The translations under genes and the position numbers were made by a program. Positions 26,524 through 35,793 of a stretch of DNA of 64,000 bases are shown here, in pieces. The DNA is from Duganella fentianensis (GTDB lineage: Bacteria; Pseudomonadota; Gammaproteobacteria; Burkholderiales; Burkholderiaceae_D). The notes below the pieces were generated by a model. It made no database searches, was not told where the DNA came from, and was given only the letters and a program-made list of their open reading frames with translations. Each line of letters begins with the position of its first letter. The stretch's first letter is position 1. The DNA lies in NCBI RefSeq assembly GCF_009857835.1, contig NZ_WWCL01000001.1, positions 620,001-684,000 on the forward strand. Direction: 5' to 3'.

Positions 26524-26611
26524 GCCTACGCTTTTCCCTTAATAATGGCGGTCTGGAAAAATAGCCATTACAGGACGTAAACTCTTTGATTTGTAAGGGA
26601 AACACGTAGGC
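26524..26611. promoter_or_regulatory. 18-bp inverted repeat in the DUF535/sensor-kinase divergent gap
   Basis: GCCTACGCTTTTCCCTTA (26524-26541) recurs as the reverse complement at 26594-26611, with 16 of 18 identical and the arms 52 bases apart. The spacing is too wide for a terminator; it looks like two opposed copies of a regulator site, one facing each divergent gene. The TACG...TTTCCCTTA pattern loosely recalls sites of FixJ-type regulators, which would fit the response regulator encoded here. Confidence 0.55.
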
Positions 26612-26676
26612 GTAAAATGCAGTGATTATTGCTTTTAGAAAATGCATAATGCTACAAAACGATACAAAGCCTCCCT

Positions 26677-28302
26677 ATGCATAAAGTCCGTTCCCGCTAT
26701 CTGGAGTTTCCGGCGTTCATAGCGCTGTACCTGCTGTTCGACTGGGCTACCTATGTCGATCCGCTGTACGGCCTGAACATCACGCCCTGGAATCCCGATC
26801 CGGCGCTGGGGCTGGTGTTCTGGCTACGTCATGGCTGGCTGGCGGCACTGCCGTGGTGCGTGGCCCTGATAGGCGGCGAGCTGCTGGTGCGCGGTTTGCC
26901 GGCCGGCTGGTGTATTACGCTGCTGAGTTCGTTGTGGCTGACCTGCGGCTACGGCATGCTGGGTGCGATGCTGCGGCGCCAGTTTGGCGATGGCGGGGTG
27001 TTCGATAGCCGCGACCGCATGTTCCGCTGGGTGCTGATCGTAGTGGTGGGCGCGCTGCTGAATGATCTGGGCTATATCGCCCTGCTGTCGGCCGGCGGGC
27101 TGATTCCGCTGGGGCAGTGGGGCGAGGCCGTGCTGCGCTTCGGCATAGGCGATGTGGTGGGCATACTGGTGTCGATGCCGCTGTTCTGGATGCTGTCCAG
27201 TTCGTCGGGCCGGCAGCGCCTGTTTGCCACCGTGTGGCGCGCCGAGACGCTGGGCTATCTGGGGCTGACGATAGGTGTGCTGTTTCTGGTGTTCGGTTCC
27301 ATCGCCACCTCGGAATTCAAGCATTTCTATTTCCTGTTCCTGCCGGTGATCTGGGCGGCGTTCCGGCAGGGGTTGTACGGCACGGCGCTGATGGTATTTA
27401 CCCTGCAGGCGGCAATAGGCGCGCTGGTGAAATGGAATAATGCGGTCGATATCGCCGTACACGAGCTGCAGATGCTCGATGCCGTGCTGGCGCTGGTGGG
27501 TTTCTCCATCGGCATTGCGGTGGATGAGCTGCGCAAGGCTTCGAATGAGCTGAAGCGTACCTTGCGTCTGGCGGCAGCCGGCGAAATGGCGGCAGCGCTG
27601 GCGCATGAGTTGAACCAGCCCCTGACGGCGCTGGGTGCTTATGGCAAGGCATGTGAATTGCTTCTGGAACGGGGCGAGGCGGGCGAAGTGATGAAGGGCG
27701 CGATCCAGCGCATGATCGCCGAGTCGGGACGGGCGGCGGACGTGGTGCGGCGCCTGCGCGACTTCTTCCGTACCGGCGCGATCAAGCTGGAACTGCTGGA
27801 AATGAATCAGGTCGTGGCCGATGTGAGCCAGCAGTTCGTCGGCCCCATGCGCGAGCAGGGGGTGGTGCTGACCATCTTGCCGGCAGCGGCGCTGGCCGTG
27901 CAGGCCGACCGCCTGCAGCTGGAGCTGGTGCTGCGCAATCTGCTGGCCAATGCCATGGAAGCGGTGCAGGAACAGCCGGCCGGGCAGCGCCACGTGACGG
28001 TGTCGCTCAGCCAGACGGCAGCCCAGCGCCGGGCCGGGCGGGCGCGCCATGGCTGCGTGCAGCTATCGGTGGAAGACAGTGGTAAAGGTATTTCGGCAGC
28101 GCAGGCCATGCGCCTGTTCGAGCCCTTTGTTTCGTCCAAGGCGAGCGGGCTGGGGCTGGGGCTGGTACTGAGCCGCGCCATGATGGAAGCGCACGGTGGT
28201 TCATTGTGGGCAGAAGTGGCGCAGCATGGTATTTTCAGACTGGCGCTGCCGCTGGCGCGGGCGGAAGAGCAGCTAAATACGCAGGTGAATAATGCAACAT
28301 GA
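26677..28302 (+). CDS. MASE1-like membrane sensor histidine kinase
   Basis: 541 aa. About eight hydrophobic segments in residues 8-285, with ITPWNPDPALGLVFWLRHGW near the N-terminus, resemble a MASE1 sensor. Dimerisation/phosphoacceptor box AAALAHELNQPLTALGAYG has His310; the ATPase domain shows the N box NLLANAMEAV, G1 VEDSGKGI and G2 GLGLGLVLSRAMMEAHGG. The H-box form HELNQPLTA is typical of FixL/DctB-type kinases. The last 11 bases overlap the response-regulator gene. The stimulus is not evident from sequence. Confidence 0.9.
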   Translation: MHKVRSRYLEFPAFIALYLLFDWATYVDPLYGLNITPWNPDPALGLVFWLRHGWLAALPWCVALIGGELLVRGLPAGWCITLLSSLWLTCGYGMLGAMLRRQFGDGGVFDSRDRMFRWVLIVVVGALLNDLGYIALLSAGGLIPLGQWGEAVLRFGIGDVVGILVSMPLFWMLSSSSGRQRLFATVWRAETLGYLGLTIGVLFLVFGSIATSEFKHFYFLFLPVIWAAFRQGLYGTALMVFTLQAAIGALVKWNNAVDIAVHELQMLDAVLALVGFSIGIAVDELRKASNELKRTLRLAAAGEMAAALAHELNQPLTALGAYGKACELLLERGEAGEVMKGAIQRMIAESGRAADVVRRLRDFFRTGAIKLELLEMNQVVADVSQQFVGPMREQGVVLTILPAAALAVQADRLQLELVLRNLLANAMEAVQEQPAGQRHVTVSLSQTAAQRRAGRARHGCVQLSVEDSGKGISAAQAMRLFEPFVSSKASGLGLGLVLSRAMMEAHGGSLWAEVAQHGIFRLALPLARAEEQLNTQVNNAT

Positions 28303-28903
28303 TCTAACTATTTTTATCGTCGACGATGATCCCGCAGTGCGCGATGCACTGAGCCTGCTGCTGGGCGTGCGCGGCTACCGCACGGCCATGTTTGCCAGTG
28401 GCGAAGCTTTTCTGCAGGCGTGGCAGGCGGCCTGGCGCGGCTGTCTGCTGATCGATATCCGCATGTCCGGCATGGACGGGCTGGCGCTGCAGCAGGAGCT
28501 GCTCAAGCGCGGCTGCCCGCTACCCATGATCATCATGAGCGGCCATGGCGATGTGAGCATGGCGCGCGCCGCGTTCCGCGCCAATGCCATTGATTTTCTG
28601 GAAAAGCCCTTCGACGATGCCAAGCTGATTGCCGCCATCGATGAAGCGCTGGCGCTGGCACGCAGCCATCATACGGCGCAGGAGCAGCGCGACCGCAGCG
28701 TGCATCTGCTGAGCGAGCTGACGCCGCGCGAGCGCGAAGTGATGAAGCTGGTGGTGACGGGGCGGCATAACCGCGATATCGGCCCCGAACTGGGTATCAG
28801 CGTGCGCACGGTGGAGGTGCACAAAGCCCGCCTGATGGCCAAGCTGGGGGTGGATAATGTGGCGGATCTGGTGCGGATCAGCATGCTCGACAAGAAGAGC
28901 TGA
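28292..28903 (+). CDS. FixJ-type LuxR-family response regulator
   Basis: 203 aa: receiver domain with acidic pocket Asp11-13, phosphoacceptor Asp55 (LLIDIRMSG), Thr/Ser switch in IIMSGHGD and Lys in FLEKPF; then a GerE/LuxR helix-turn-helix (LTPREREVMKLVVTGRHNRDIGPELGISVRTVEVHKARLM). Start ATG 28292 lies inside the kinase gene. It is the cognate partner of the upstream kinase. Targets unknown; the inverted repeat at 26524-26611 is the obvious autoregulatory candidate. Confidence 0.93.
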   Translation: MQHDLTIFIVDDDPAVRDALSLLLGVRGYRTAMFASGEAFLQAWQAAWRGCLLIDIRMSGMDGLALQQELLKRGCPLPMIIMSGHGDVSMARAAFRANAIDFLEKPFDDAKLIAAIDEALALARSHHTAQEQRDRSVHLLSELTPREREVMKLVVTGRHNRDIGPELGISVRTVEVHKARLMAKLGVDNVADLVRISMLDKKS

Positions 28904-28957
28904 AACGGAGCGCTGCAACGCTCGCGCTGGCGCCGCAGGGTGGCGGCGCCGACGGAT

Positions 28958-29782
28958 TTAGAGCGCAGCGTGTTCGCGCAGGCCGCGTACGGCCACGATG
29001 GTGCGGTCTTCGGCGCGCTGCAGCACCACCTTGCGGTTGCTGGTTTCCTGATCGCGCTGGTTTTCGCGGTGCCACAGGTGAAACACTTCCGTGCTGAAGG
29101 CGCCGTCCTTGCGCATCACCCCCGCATTAAACAGGCGCACCACCAGATCGGAATCTTCATGGCCCCAGCCGAGGAAGCTCTCGTCGAAGCCGTTGACCAT
29201 GTCCAGATCGCTGCGCCAGACGCCCAGATTGCAGCTCTTGATGCGGCGCCAGGTAAAGCGCTTGCTGGTGCGCCACAGGTCGGGCCAGGTGGCCAGTAGT
29301 TGCAGCACCTTGTTGGTATCGCCGCGCAGGCGCCAGCCCAGCTTCTGGCCCAGCGTCAGGCTTTGCAGGTCGAGGTGCTGCTGCAGGGTGCGTTCGGTGG
29401 CGGCCGGACTGAGGAGAATGCGGCTGCCCGAGACCAGATAGCCGTGCTGCGCCAGTTTGCGGTGCTGGCTGATAAAATCGCGCTGCGGTACGCAATCGCC
29501 GTCGAGGAACACGATGTAGTTGCCACGGGCGTCCAGCGTGCCCAGATTGCGTGCGCGGGCGGCCCGGAAACCCAGGTCTTCCTGCCACACGTGGCGCAGC
29601 GGCATGGGCGCGCGTGCCTGCAGCGCGGCGATGGCCTGCTGCGTGTTGTGGCCGGAGCCGTCATCAGCGATAATGATTTCGAAGTCCTGATCGTCCTGGG
29701 CGAAGCAGGCCTCGATGACGCAAGTCAGGGCATCAGGACGGTTATAGGTGGTGACGACGACGGAAATAGTGGGCGATGGCAT
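28958..29782 (-). CDS. Family 2 glycosyltransferase
   Basis: 274 aa from ATG 29782 (MPSPTISVVVTTYNRPDALT). GT-A fold with nucleotide-sugar motifs DFEIIIADDGS and the metal-binding YIVFLDGDCVP (a DxD-like DGD), plus a C-terminal galactosyltransferase-like part (FDESFLGWGHEDSDLVVRLFNAGV, with the ED catalytic pair). Such proteins add hexoses in LPS core or O-antigen synthesis. It is divergent from an O-antigen ligase gene and adjacent to waaF, supporting an LPS role. No clear Shine-Dalgarno precedes either candidate start (GTG 29800 is the other). Confidence 0.88.
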   Translation of the reverse strand: MPSPTISVVVTTYNRPDALTCVIEACFAQDDQDFEIIIADDGSGHNTQQAIAALQARAPMPLRHVWQEDLGFRAARARNLGTLDARGNYIVFLDGDCVPQRDFISQHRKLAQHGYLVSGSRILLSPAATERTLQQHLDLQSLTLGQKLGWRLRGDTNKVLQLLATWPDLWRTSKRFTWRRIKSCNLGVWRSDLDMVNGFDESFLGWGHEDSDLVVRLFNAGVMRKDGAFSTEVFHLWHRENQRDQETSNRKVVLQRAEDRTIVAVRGLREHAAL

Positions 29783-29839
29783 ATAGGAAACTGCGCGCAC
29801 GAAGGGCAGTCCCGTCGCACCGCATAAACATAAAAATGC

Positions 29840-31096
29840 ATGAATAATAGCTCACCTCCGAATCGCGCCAGCACTGTCTTTATCCACAGCCTGATTTTCA
29901 TGCTGCCTTTTCTGGCGCTGATCAGCAGTTTTGGCGTGGGCCTGTGCAGTTTCGCGTTTCTTCTGGCGGCGATTTTCTATCGCCGTCCGGCCATGGCGGC
30001 GCTGCGGCCTGTGCTGCCGGCCGTACGCCCCGTACTGATCGCCTTTGCGCTGGCGCTACTGCTGGCCGTGCTGAATCTGAGCTTCAGCAGCGGCGTACTG
30101 CTGCGCGATATGGAAAAACCCACCCGCATGCTGGCTGCGGCCACCGTGATGCTGACCGTGCTGGCGCTCCGGCCCCAGCGCCGCGCCCTGTGGTGGGGCC
30201 TGATCGCCGGCTCCATCGCCGGCGCCGTTTTCATTGCCTACCAGCGCTGGGGGCTGGGCGTGGACCGGCCGGGCGGGCTGATTAACTCGATTACTTTCGG
30301 CGACATCGTGCTGTGTATGGGCCTGCTCTGTCTGGCCGGCATGCAGGATTTCCCCGGCCGCGCTGCAATCTGGCCCGGCCTGGGCGCACTGGCCGGCCTG
30401 TTCGGCTCCATCGCTTCCGGTACCCGTGGCGGCTGGATCGCCATCGTGTTCGCCCTGATCGTGCTGCTGCGTTACAGCCACGTGCTGCGCGGCCGTCTGC
30501 GCAAGGGGCTGGCCCTGCTGGCGCTGGCGCTGATGGTGAGCGCCTTCTTCATTCCGCAGACGGGCGCGCGGGTGCGGGTCGATCAGGGCATCAGCGATGT
30601 CGAGCAGTATCTGAACGGCGGCGAAACCTATACCAATGTGGGCATACGTTTCGAACTGTGGCGCAGCGCCGTGCAGCTGATCAAGCAGCATCCGCTGCTG
30701 GGCCTCAATCCCGTCAGCGAACGCAGCGAGCTGCAGGCGCTGGTGGAGCAGGGGCGGGTCCACCCCTATGTGCTGGACTTCCCCCATTATCACAACGATA
30801 TCCTGCAGGCGCTGGTGTTCGGCGGCGTGCTCGGCCTGCTGGTGTGGGCTGCTACGCTGGTGGTACCCATGCTGTTCTTCCTGCGCATGCTGAACTGCCC
30901 CGAGGCCAGCCGCAATGGCGCCTATGCGCCGGCGCTGGCAGGGCTGCTGCTGGTGCTGAGTTACTTTGCCTTCGGTCTGACCGAAGTGATTTTCTGGTCA
31001 GTGCGTAGCTGTATGTTCTACGCCCTGATGCTGTTTCTGTTGATAGGCCTGTGTCTGAATACGCAGCTGCCGCCCGCGAGTGGAGAAAAGGCATGA
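29840..31096 (+). CDS. O-antigen ligase family protein (WaaL-like)
   Basis: 418 aa with about 11-12 membrane segments and a large periplasmic loop (about 240-325) holding RFELWRSAVQLIKQHPLLGLNPVSERSEL and FPHYHNDILQALVFGG. The conserved Arg in the loop start and the HxxxL region after it are the hallmarks of Wzy_C/WaaL ligases. It would transfer polysaccharide from undecaprenyl-PP to lipid A-core in the periplasm, the step after Wzm/Wzt export. A Wzy polymerase cannot be excluded from sequence alone, but the ABC-dependent export genes favour ligase. The stop overlaps the waaF start (ATGA). Confidence 0.85.
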   Translation: MNNSSPPNRASTVFIHSLIFMLPFLALISSFGVGLCSFAFLLAAIFYRRPAMAALRPVLPAVRPVLIAFALALLLAVLNLSFSSGVLLRDMEKPTRMLAAATVMLTVLALRPQRRALWWGLIAGSIAGAVFIAYQRWGLGVDRPGGLINSITFGDIVLCMGLLCLAGMQDFPGRAAIWPGLGALAGLFGSIASGTRGGWIAIVFALIVLLRYSHVLRGRLRKGLALLALALMVSAFFIPQTGARVRVDQGISDVEQYLNGGETYTNVGIRFELWRSAVQLIKQHPLLGLNPVSERSELQALVEQGRVHPYVLDFPHYHNDILQALVFGGVLGLLVWAATLVVPMLFFLRMLNCPEASRNGAYAPALAGLLLVLSYFAFGLTEVIFWSVRSCMFYALMLFLLIGLCLNTQLPPASGEKA

Positions 31097-32133
31097 GCCA
31101 ACTGCGTACCCTGGTGATTTCGCCCAACTGGATAGGCGACGCCGTCATGGCCCAGCCGCTGCTGCAGCTGCTGAAAGCGGCCCATCCGGAGCGCCCCATC
31201 GATGTGCTGGCGCCACCGGCCGTGTCGCCCGTCTGGCGCCAGATGCAGGAAGTGGCGGAAGTGCTGGAAACCCCGTTCCGCCATGGCGCGCTGCAGCTGA
31301 AGGAGCGCTGGAAGTATGCGCGCCTGCTGCGCCAGCGCGGCTATGCCGATGCCTACGTGCTGCCCAATACCATCAAGTACGCGCTGATCCCCTGGCTGGC
31401 CGGCATAGCGCAGCGGGTCGGCTACAAGGGCGAGAGCCGCTACGGCCTGATCAACCTGATGCACCATGACGAAACCCCGCCGCGGCCTATGGTGGCTTTC
31501 TATGCCGCGCTGGGCGCACCTGTGCTGGCGCAGCAGAGCGCCGCCATGCGCGCCGCGCTGCCCAGGCCGCGCATGCAGGTCAGCGCCGGGCAGCGTCAGG
31601 CCGTCTGTACGCGGCTGGGCATCGATGCTGCACGGCCCGTGCTGGCACTGGCACCGGGGGCGGAATTCGGCGGCGCCAAGCGCTGGCCGGCCAGCCACTT
31701 TGCCGGTCTGGCCCGTGCCGTGCTGGCGCAGCAGCCGGCCACGCAGGTGATCCTGCTCGGTTCACCGAAAGATCAGGAAGCCTGCAGGGAAGTAGCCGGC
31801 CAGCTGGCGGGCGCGCAGGTGTTCAATCTGGCTGGCGCTACTTCGCTGGCCGAAGCGATTGCGCTGATCGCCGTGAGCAGTGCCGTGGTGGCCAATGATT
31901 CGGGCCTGCTGCACATCGCGTCAGCGCTCAACCGTCCGGTGGTGGCGCTGTATGGCCCGACAGATCCCGACCATGCGCCGCCGTTTTCCGATCTGGCCGC
32001 GTCGATTTCGCTGCGTCTCGCCTGCGCGCCCTGCAAGCAGCGCGAATGCCCGCTCGGGCATCAGGACTGCATGGTCAAGCTGACGCCGGAGCTGGTGTGG
32101 CAGCGCCTGCAGCCTATGCTGGCGGCCCGCTAG
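31093..32133 (+). CDS. waaF: ADP-heptose:LPS heptosyltransferase II
   Basis: 346 aa from ATG 31093 (MSQLRTLVISPNWIGDAVMAQPLLQ), overlapping the ligase stop by 4 bases. GT9 features: the N-terminal WIGDAVMAQPLL, the central LALAPGAEFGGAKRWPASHFAGLA and the C-terminal donor site ANDSGLLHIASALNRPVVALYGPTDPDHAPP. It adds the second inner-core heptose. The 3' end overlaps the convergent esterase gene by 20 bases. Confidence 0.95.
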   Translation: MSQLRTLVISPNWIGDAVMAQPLLQLLKAAHPERPIDVLAPPAVSPVWRQMQEVAEVLETPFRHGALQLKERWKYARLLRQRGYADAYVLPNTIKYALIPWLAGIAQRVGYKGESRYGLINLMHHDETPPRPMVAFYAALGAPVLAQQSAAMRAALPRPRMQVSAGQRQAVCTRLGIDAARPVLALAPGAEFGGAKRWPASHFAGLARAVLAQQPATQVILLGSPKDQEACREVAGQLAGAQVFNLAGATSLAEAIALIAVSSAVVANDSGLLHIASALNRPVVALYGPTDPDHAPPFSDLAASISLRLACAPCKQRECPLGHQDCMVKLTPELVWQRLQPMLAAR

Positions 32134-32842
32134 CATCCGCCACGCCCAGCAGCGCAAACGCTGCCTCGGCCACGGCCGGCGGCACCAGATGGCCGCCATC
32201 GAATTCCGCGTAATGCACCTGATAGCCTTCGTTGGCCAGCTGGGTCGCCAGCGACTGGCCCCGCTCGACGGGCAGCACGGCATCGCCCGAGCCATGGCCG
32301 ATGAAGATGCGCGGGCTGGCGCTGCGCCCATTGGGGAGCATGCAGCCCGGCGAGAAGGCCAGAATATCGCTGAATAGCTCGCCATTCATCAGTCCTACCG
32401 AGAGGGCATACGAGGCGCCGTCGGAAAAACCGGCCAGCGTAATCGCGCTCGCGTCCACCTCGTGGCGTCGCATTACCCACGTCATCGCCTGATCGAGAAA
32501 GTCCAGATCGGGGCCATAGCCGCCGCGGAACATATCCCAGCTGGTTCCGCGCGCTTCCGGTATCAGCAGCAGCACCTGCTCGCGCACGGCGTAACGCAGG
32601 GCGGCAGCATCGGCGCCGCCATGCTGGCCGCGCGCTCCGTGCAGCAGGACCAGTAGTGGCGTGGTGGGTCCTCTTCCTTCCGGAATGTAGAGCACGGCCT
32701 GACGCTGGTGGGGAAATGCCAGCTTGTGTATGCCGGCTGGCAGCGCCAGTGCGGCGCTGGCGCCGTTGCCATACAGCGTAGCGCGCGCATGCAGGCGCCC
32801 GTCGTGCGCAGGCGCAACTGGATTCAGGGCGGGACTGTTCAT
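32114..32842 (-). CDS. Alpha/beta-hydrolase, phospholipase/carboxylesterase type
   Basis: 242 aa. LLVLLHGARGQHGG forms the oxyanion region, TLAGFSDGASYAL carries the nucleophile Ser in GFSDG, FIGHGSGDAVLPVERG supplies the acid Asp and EFDGGHLVPP the His. No signal peptide is seen. The fold matches small cytosolic carboxylesterases; the substrate is unknown. It is convergent with waaF. The first 20 residues are a low-complexity leader, so the start may be a little internal. Confidence 0.8.
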   Translation of the reverse strand: MNSPALNPVAPAHDGRLHARATLYGNGASAALALPAGIHKLAFPHQRQAVLYIPEGRGPTTPLLVLLHGARGQHGGADAAALRYAVREQVLLLIPEARGTSWDMFRGGYGPDLDFLDQAMTWVMRRHEVDASAITLAGFSDGASYALSVGLMNGELFSDILAFSPGCMLPNGRSASPRIFIGHGSGDAVLPVERGQSLATQLANEGYQVHYAEFDGGHLVPPAVAEAAFALLGVADASGPPA

Positions 32843-33062
32843 GGCGACTCCGGCGCGTGAGGTTATTTCAGTGTAGCGACTTTTGCCTGCCGCGATGTTT
32901 CGAAATGTGACGGACTGGACAGGGAAGCGGCAAGCTTGTATTCAATCATTTTCACCAATATTCTCAAAATAAACAATAATTGCCTTCCGGAAGTTTTTAA
33001 AATACACTCTAGCTATATTGTTTTTGTCAAAAAACACGAATTTTCCGATTGCGGAGGCTGCG

Positions 33063-33434
33063 TTGTCCCGTCAAATTCCGAACAAGGCCGGTCTGGCTGC
33101 GGTAGTGCTGGCTGCCGCCATGGTGCTGAGTGCCTGCGGTCAGCGGCAGGCGTTGGCCCTCCCTGCGAATGCGCAGCAGATGGCCAGCCATATCGAACTG
33201 GCGCTCGAGCGCGACCAGTTCCGTGCCGCCGTCGAGATGGGCGAAGCCTTTTTACAACGGCATGCCGATCCGGAGGGGCGTATCCACCGTGCACTGGTCG
33301 GCGCCTATCTGGCGCTGGGCCATGCCGCACCGGCAGCGCGCCACATGGAGCTGGCAGTGGCGGCCGGTGCCACGGCAGCACCCAAGGCGGCGCCGGCCAT
33401 CCTGCCGCAAGCGCGAGTGCACGATGCAGAATAG
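33063..33434 (+). CDS. Small lipoprotein
   Basis: 123 aa from TTG 33063, which has GGAGG 5 bases upstream; an ATG at 33018 in frame lacks a ribosome-binding site and would disrupt the signal peptide. The lipoprotein signal peptide ends in VLSAC (lipobox), followed by a helical region (MASHIELALERDQFRAAVEMGEAFLQRHADPEGRIHRALVG, as two TPR-like helices) and an Ala/Pro-rich tail. It overlaps the Sel1-repeat gene by 11 bases, so they probably work together at the envelope. No family recognised. Confidence 0.7.
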   Translation: MSRQIPNKAGLAAVVLAAAMVLSACGQRQALALPANAQQMASHIELALERDQFRAAVEMGEAFLQRHADPEGRIHRALVGAYLALGHAAPAARHMELAVAAGATAAPKAAPAILPQARVHDAE

Positions 33435-34275
33435 GACTTTGCTTGCGGCGCTGGCGCTGGTGCCAGGACTGGTGCTGGCCTTGCCGGCCCGGGCAGACCT
33501 GTCCGGCGCCATGGCGGCCTACGTGCGGGCCGACTATGCCAGTGCCCAGCGCCAGCTGCTGGAACTGGCGCAGCAGGGCGAGTCTGCCGCCCAGCTGTAT
33601 CTGGGCCGTCTGTATCAGGAGGGGCGCGGAGTCGGGCAGGATTATGCCGAAGCGGCACGCTGGTACGGGCTGGCCTCGGCAGGCGGCAATCTGCCGGCAC
33701 GCTACAGTCTGGGCAGTCTGTACTTTCAGGGCCGCGGCGTAGCGCGCAACCATACGGAAGCGCTGGCGCTGATCCGCTCCGCTGCCGAACAGGGGCTGCT
33801 GCAGGCCCAGTTCGAGCTGGGTAGCATGTATGCCTCGGGGCAGGGCGCGGTGCGGGATTTCCGTGAAGCGGTGCGCTGGACGCGCATGGCGGCCGAACGT
33901 GGTGATGCGCAGGCCCAGTTCAATCTGGGCGTGTTCTACCGTAACGGACAGGGCGTGGCGCAGAGCTATCAGGAGGCGCTGTACTGGTACCGGCGCGCGG
34001 CCGATCAGGGCGAGCTGGGGGCCATCTACAATCTGGGCTGGATGTATGCGGGGGCGCTGGGCGTGCGGCAGGACCGGGTGCGGGCCTATGCCCTGTTCAG
34101 CGTGGTGGCGGAACGTGATGAAGCGCGCCAGAGTGCGCGCGATGCCCTGGCGCCCAGGCTGACGCTGCAGGAGCTGCACAGTGCGCAGCAGCTGGCGGCA
34201 CGCCTGAACGGCGCCGGTACTATCAGCAAGTTGCTGGAGCAGCCCGCCGTCTCTGGCTCTGGCGCGGCGCGCTAG
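33424..34275 (+). CDS. Secreted Sel1-repeat (SLR/TPR) protein
   Basis: 283 aa from ATG 33424 (MQNRTLLAALALVPGLVLAL, signal peptide ending at PARAD). About six Sel1 repeats (ARYSLGSLYFQGRGVARNHT; AQFELGSMYASGQGAVRDFR; AQFNLGVFYRNGQGVAQSYQ; AIYNLGWMYAGALGVRQDRV) occupy residues 40-250. Periplasmic scaffold proteins of this type mediate protein-protein contacts, often with peptidoglycan enzymes. Coupled to the preceding lipoprotein gene. The 3' end nearly abuts convergent rng (2 bases). Confidence 0.85.
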   Translation: MQNRTLLAALALVPGLVLALPARADLSGAMAAYVRADYASAQRQLLELAQQGESAAQLYLGRLYQEGRGVGQDYAEAARWYGLASAGGNLPARYSLGSLYFQGRGVARNHTEALALIRSAAEQGLLQAQFELGSMYASGQGAVRDFREAVRWTRMAAERGDAQAQFNLGVFYRNGQGVAQSYQEALYWYRRAADQGELGAIYNLGWMYAGALGVRQDRVRAYALFSVVAERDEARQSARDALAPRLTLQELHSAQQLAARLNGAGTISKLLEQPAVSGSGAAR

Positions 34276-34277
34276 CG

Positions 34278-35744
34278 CTACATCAGGATGACGTCGTACT
34301 GCTCCTGATGGTAGGCCGTTTCCACCTGTAGCGAAATCTTCTTGCCGATGAAATCACCGAGCATGGCCAGGTGCTGCGACTCTTCTTCGAGGAACAGGTC
34401 GACCACTTCCTGCGAAGCGAGGATGCGGAACTCGCGCGGGTTGAACTGCTTGGCTTCGCGCAGCAGCTCGCGCAGGATTTCGTAGCAGATGGTGCGCGAA
34501 GTTTTGACCTGACCCTTGCCGTTGCAGGCCGGGCAGGGCTCGCACAGGATGTGGGCCAGCGATTCGCGCGTACGCTTGCGCGTCATCTCCACCAGCCCCA
34601 GCGCCGAGAAGCCGGACACGGAGACCTTGGTGCGGTCGCGCGACAGGGTTTTTTTCAGTTCGAGCAGCACGGCGTTGCGGTGCTCGGTGTTTTCCATGTC
34701 GATGAAATCGAGGATGATGATGCCGCCCAGATTGCGCAGCCGCAGCTGGCGCGCAATCGCATGCGCCGCTTCCAGATTGGTCTTGAAAATGGTGTCGGCA
34801 AAATTGCGTCCGCCCACGAAGCCGCCCGTGTTGACGTCGATGGTGGTCATCGCTTCGGTCTGGTCGACGATCAGGTAGCCGCCCGATTTCAGATCGACGC
34901 GGCGCCCCAGTGCGCGCAGGATTTCTTCTTCCACGCCATACAGATCGAACAGCGGGCGCTCGCCCGTGTAGTGCTGCAGCCTTGGCAGTACGCTAGGCGT
35001 ATAGGTCTTGCCGAATTCCTGCAGGTTCAGATGGTTCTCGCGCGAGTCCACCTGTATGGTGGCCGTTTCGTCGTGCACGAAATCGCGCAGCACGCGCTGG
35101 GCCAGACTCAGATCCTGATGCAGCAGGGTGGTGGCCGGTTTGGTACGCGCACCATGGCTGATCGCCGCCCACGTTTTACGCAGGTATTCGATGTCGGCCG
35201 CGATGTCGGAATCGCTGGCCTCTTCGGCTTGCGTACGCACGATGTAGCCGCCTTTTTCATCTTCCGGCAGCAGGCTTTGCAGGCGTGCGCGCAGCGCTTC
35301 GCGGTCGGCTTCCTTTTCGATCTTCTGCGAGATGCCGATATGGCTATCCTGCGGCAGATACACCAGCATACGGCCGGCAATCGAGATCTGGGTGGACAGG
35401 CGGGCGCCCTTGGTGCCTATCGGGTCCTTGATCACCTGCACCGTCAGCACCTGACCGTCGAACAGGATTTTTTCGATAGGCGTGGGCGGGCTATTCTGGC
35501 TGCCGTCGTGCGGACGGGCTTCCCAGATGTCGGCCACGTGCAGGAAGGCGGCCCGTTCCAGACCAATGTCGATGAAGGCAGACTGCATGCCCGGCAGTAC
35601 CCGCACCACCTTGCCGGAATAGACGTTACCGGCCAGGCCGCGCGTGAGCGTGCGTTCGATGTGCAGTTCCTGCACGGCGCCCTGCAGAATCAGGGCGACG
35701 CGGGTTTCCTGCGGGGTGATGTTGATCAGTATGTCTTCGTTCAT
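34278..35744 (-). CDS. rng: Ribonuclease G
   Basis: 488 aa. N-terminal S1 domain (GNVYSGKVVRVLPGMQSAFIDIGLERAAFLHVADI), RNase H-like region, catalytic DNase I-like domain with metal aspartates (MTTIDVNTGGFVGG; IIILDFIDME), zinc-link CEPCPACNGKG and a small C-terminal domain. Length and absence of the long RNase E tail favour RNase G/CafA. Last gene of the minus-strand cluster from yebC; follows maf by about 50 bases. Confidence 0.96.
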   Translation of the reverse strand: MNEDILINITPQETRVALILQGAVQELHIERTLTRGLAGNVYSGKVVRVLPGMQSAFIDIGLERAAFLHVADIWEARPHDGSQNSPPTPIEKILFDGQVLTVQVIKDPIGTKGARLSTQISIAGRMLVYLPQDSHIGISQKIEKEADREALRARLQSLLPEDEKGGYIVRTQAEEASDSDIAADIEYLRKTWAAISHGARTKPATTLLHQDLSLAQRVLRDFVHDETATIQVDSRENHLNLQEFGKTYTPSVLPRLQHYTGERPLFDLYGVEEEILRALGRRVDLKSGGYLIVDQTEAMTTIDVNTGGFVGGRNFADTIFKTNLEAAHAIARQLRLRNLGGIIILDFIDMENTEHRNAVLLELKKTLSRDRTKVSVSGFSALGLVEMTRKRTRESLAHILCEPCPACNGKGQVKTSRTICYEILRELLREAKQFNPREFRILASQEVVDLFLEEESQHLAMLGDFIGKKISLQVETAYHQEQYDVILM

Positions 35745-35793
35745 AGGTCTCCGGCTACTGCGTATGGTTATGAACGTCGATCATACACGCCGC

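Noticed and set aside
32905..32925. CRP site before the small lipoprotein gene
   Set aside because: Only one half, TGTGA, is present; the opposite half is not matched.
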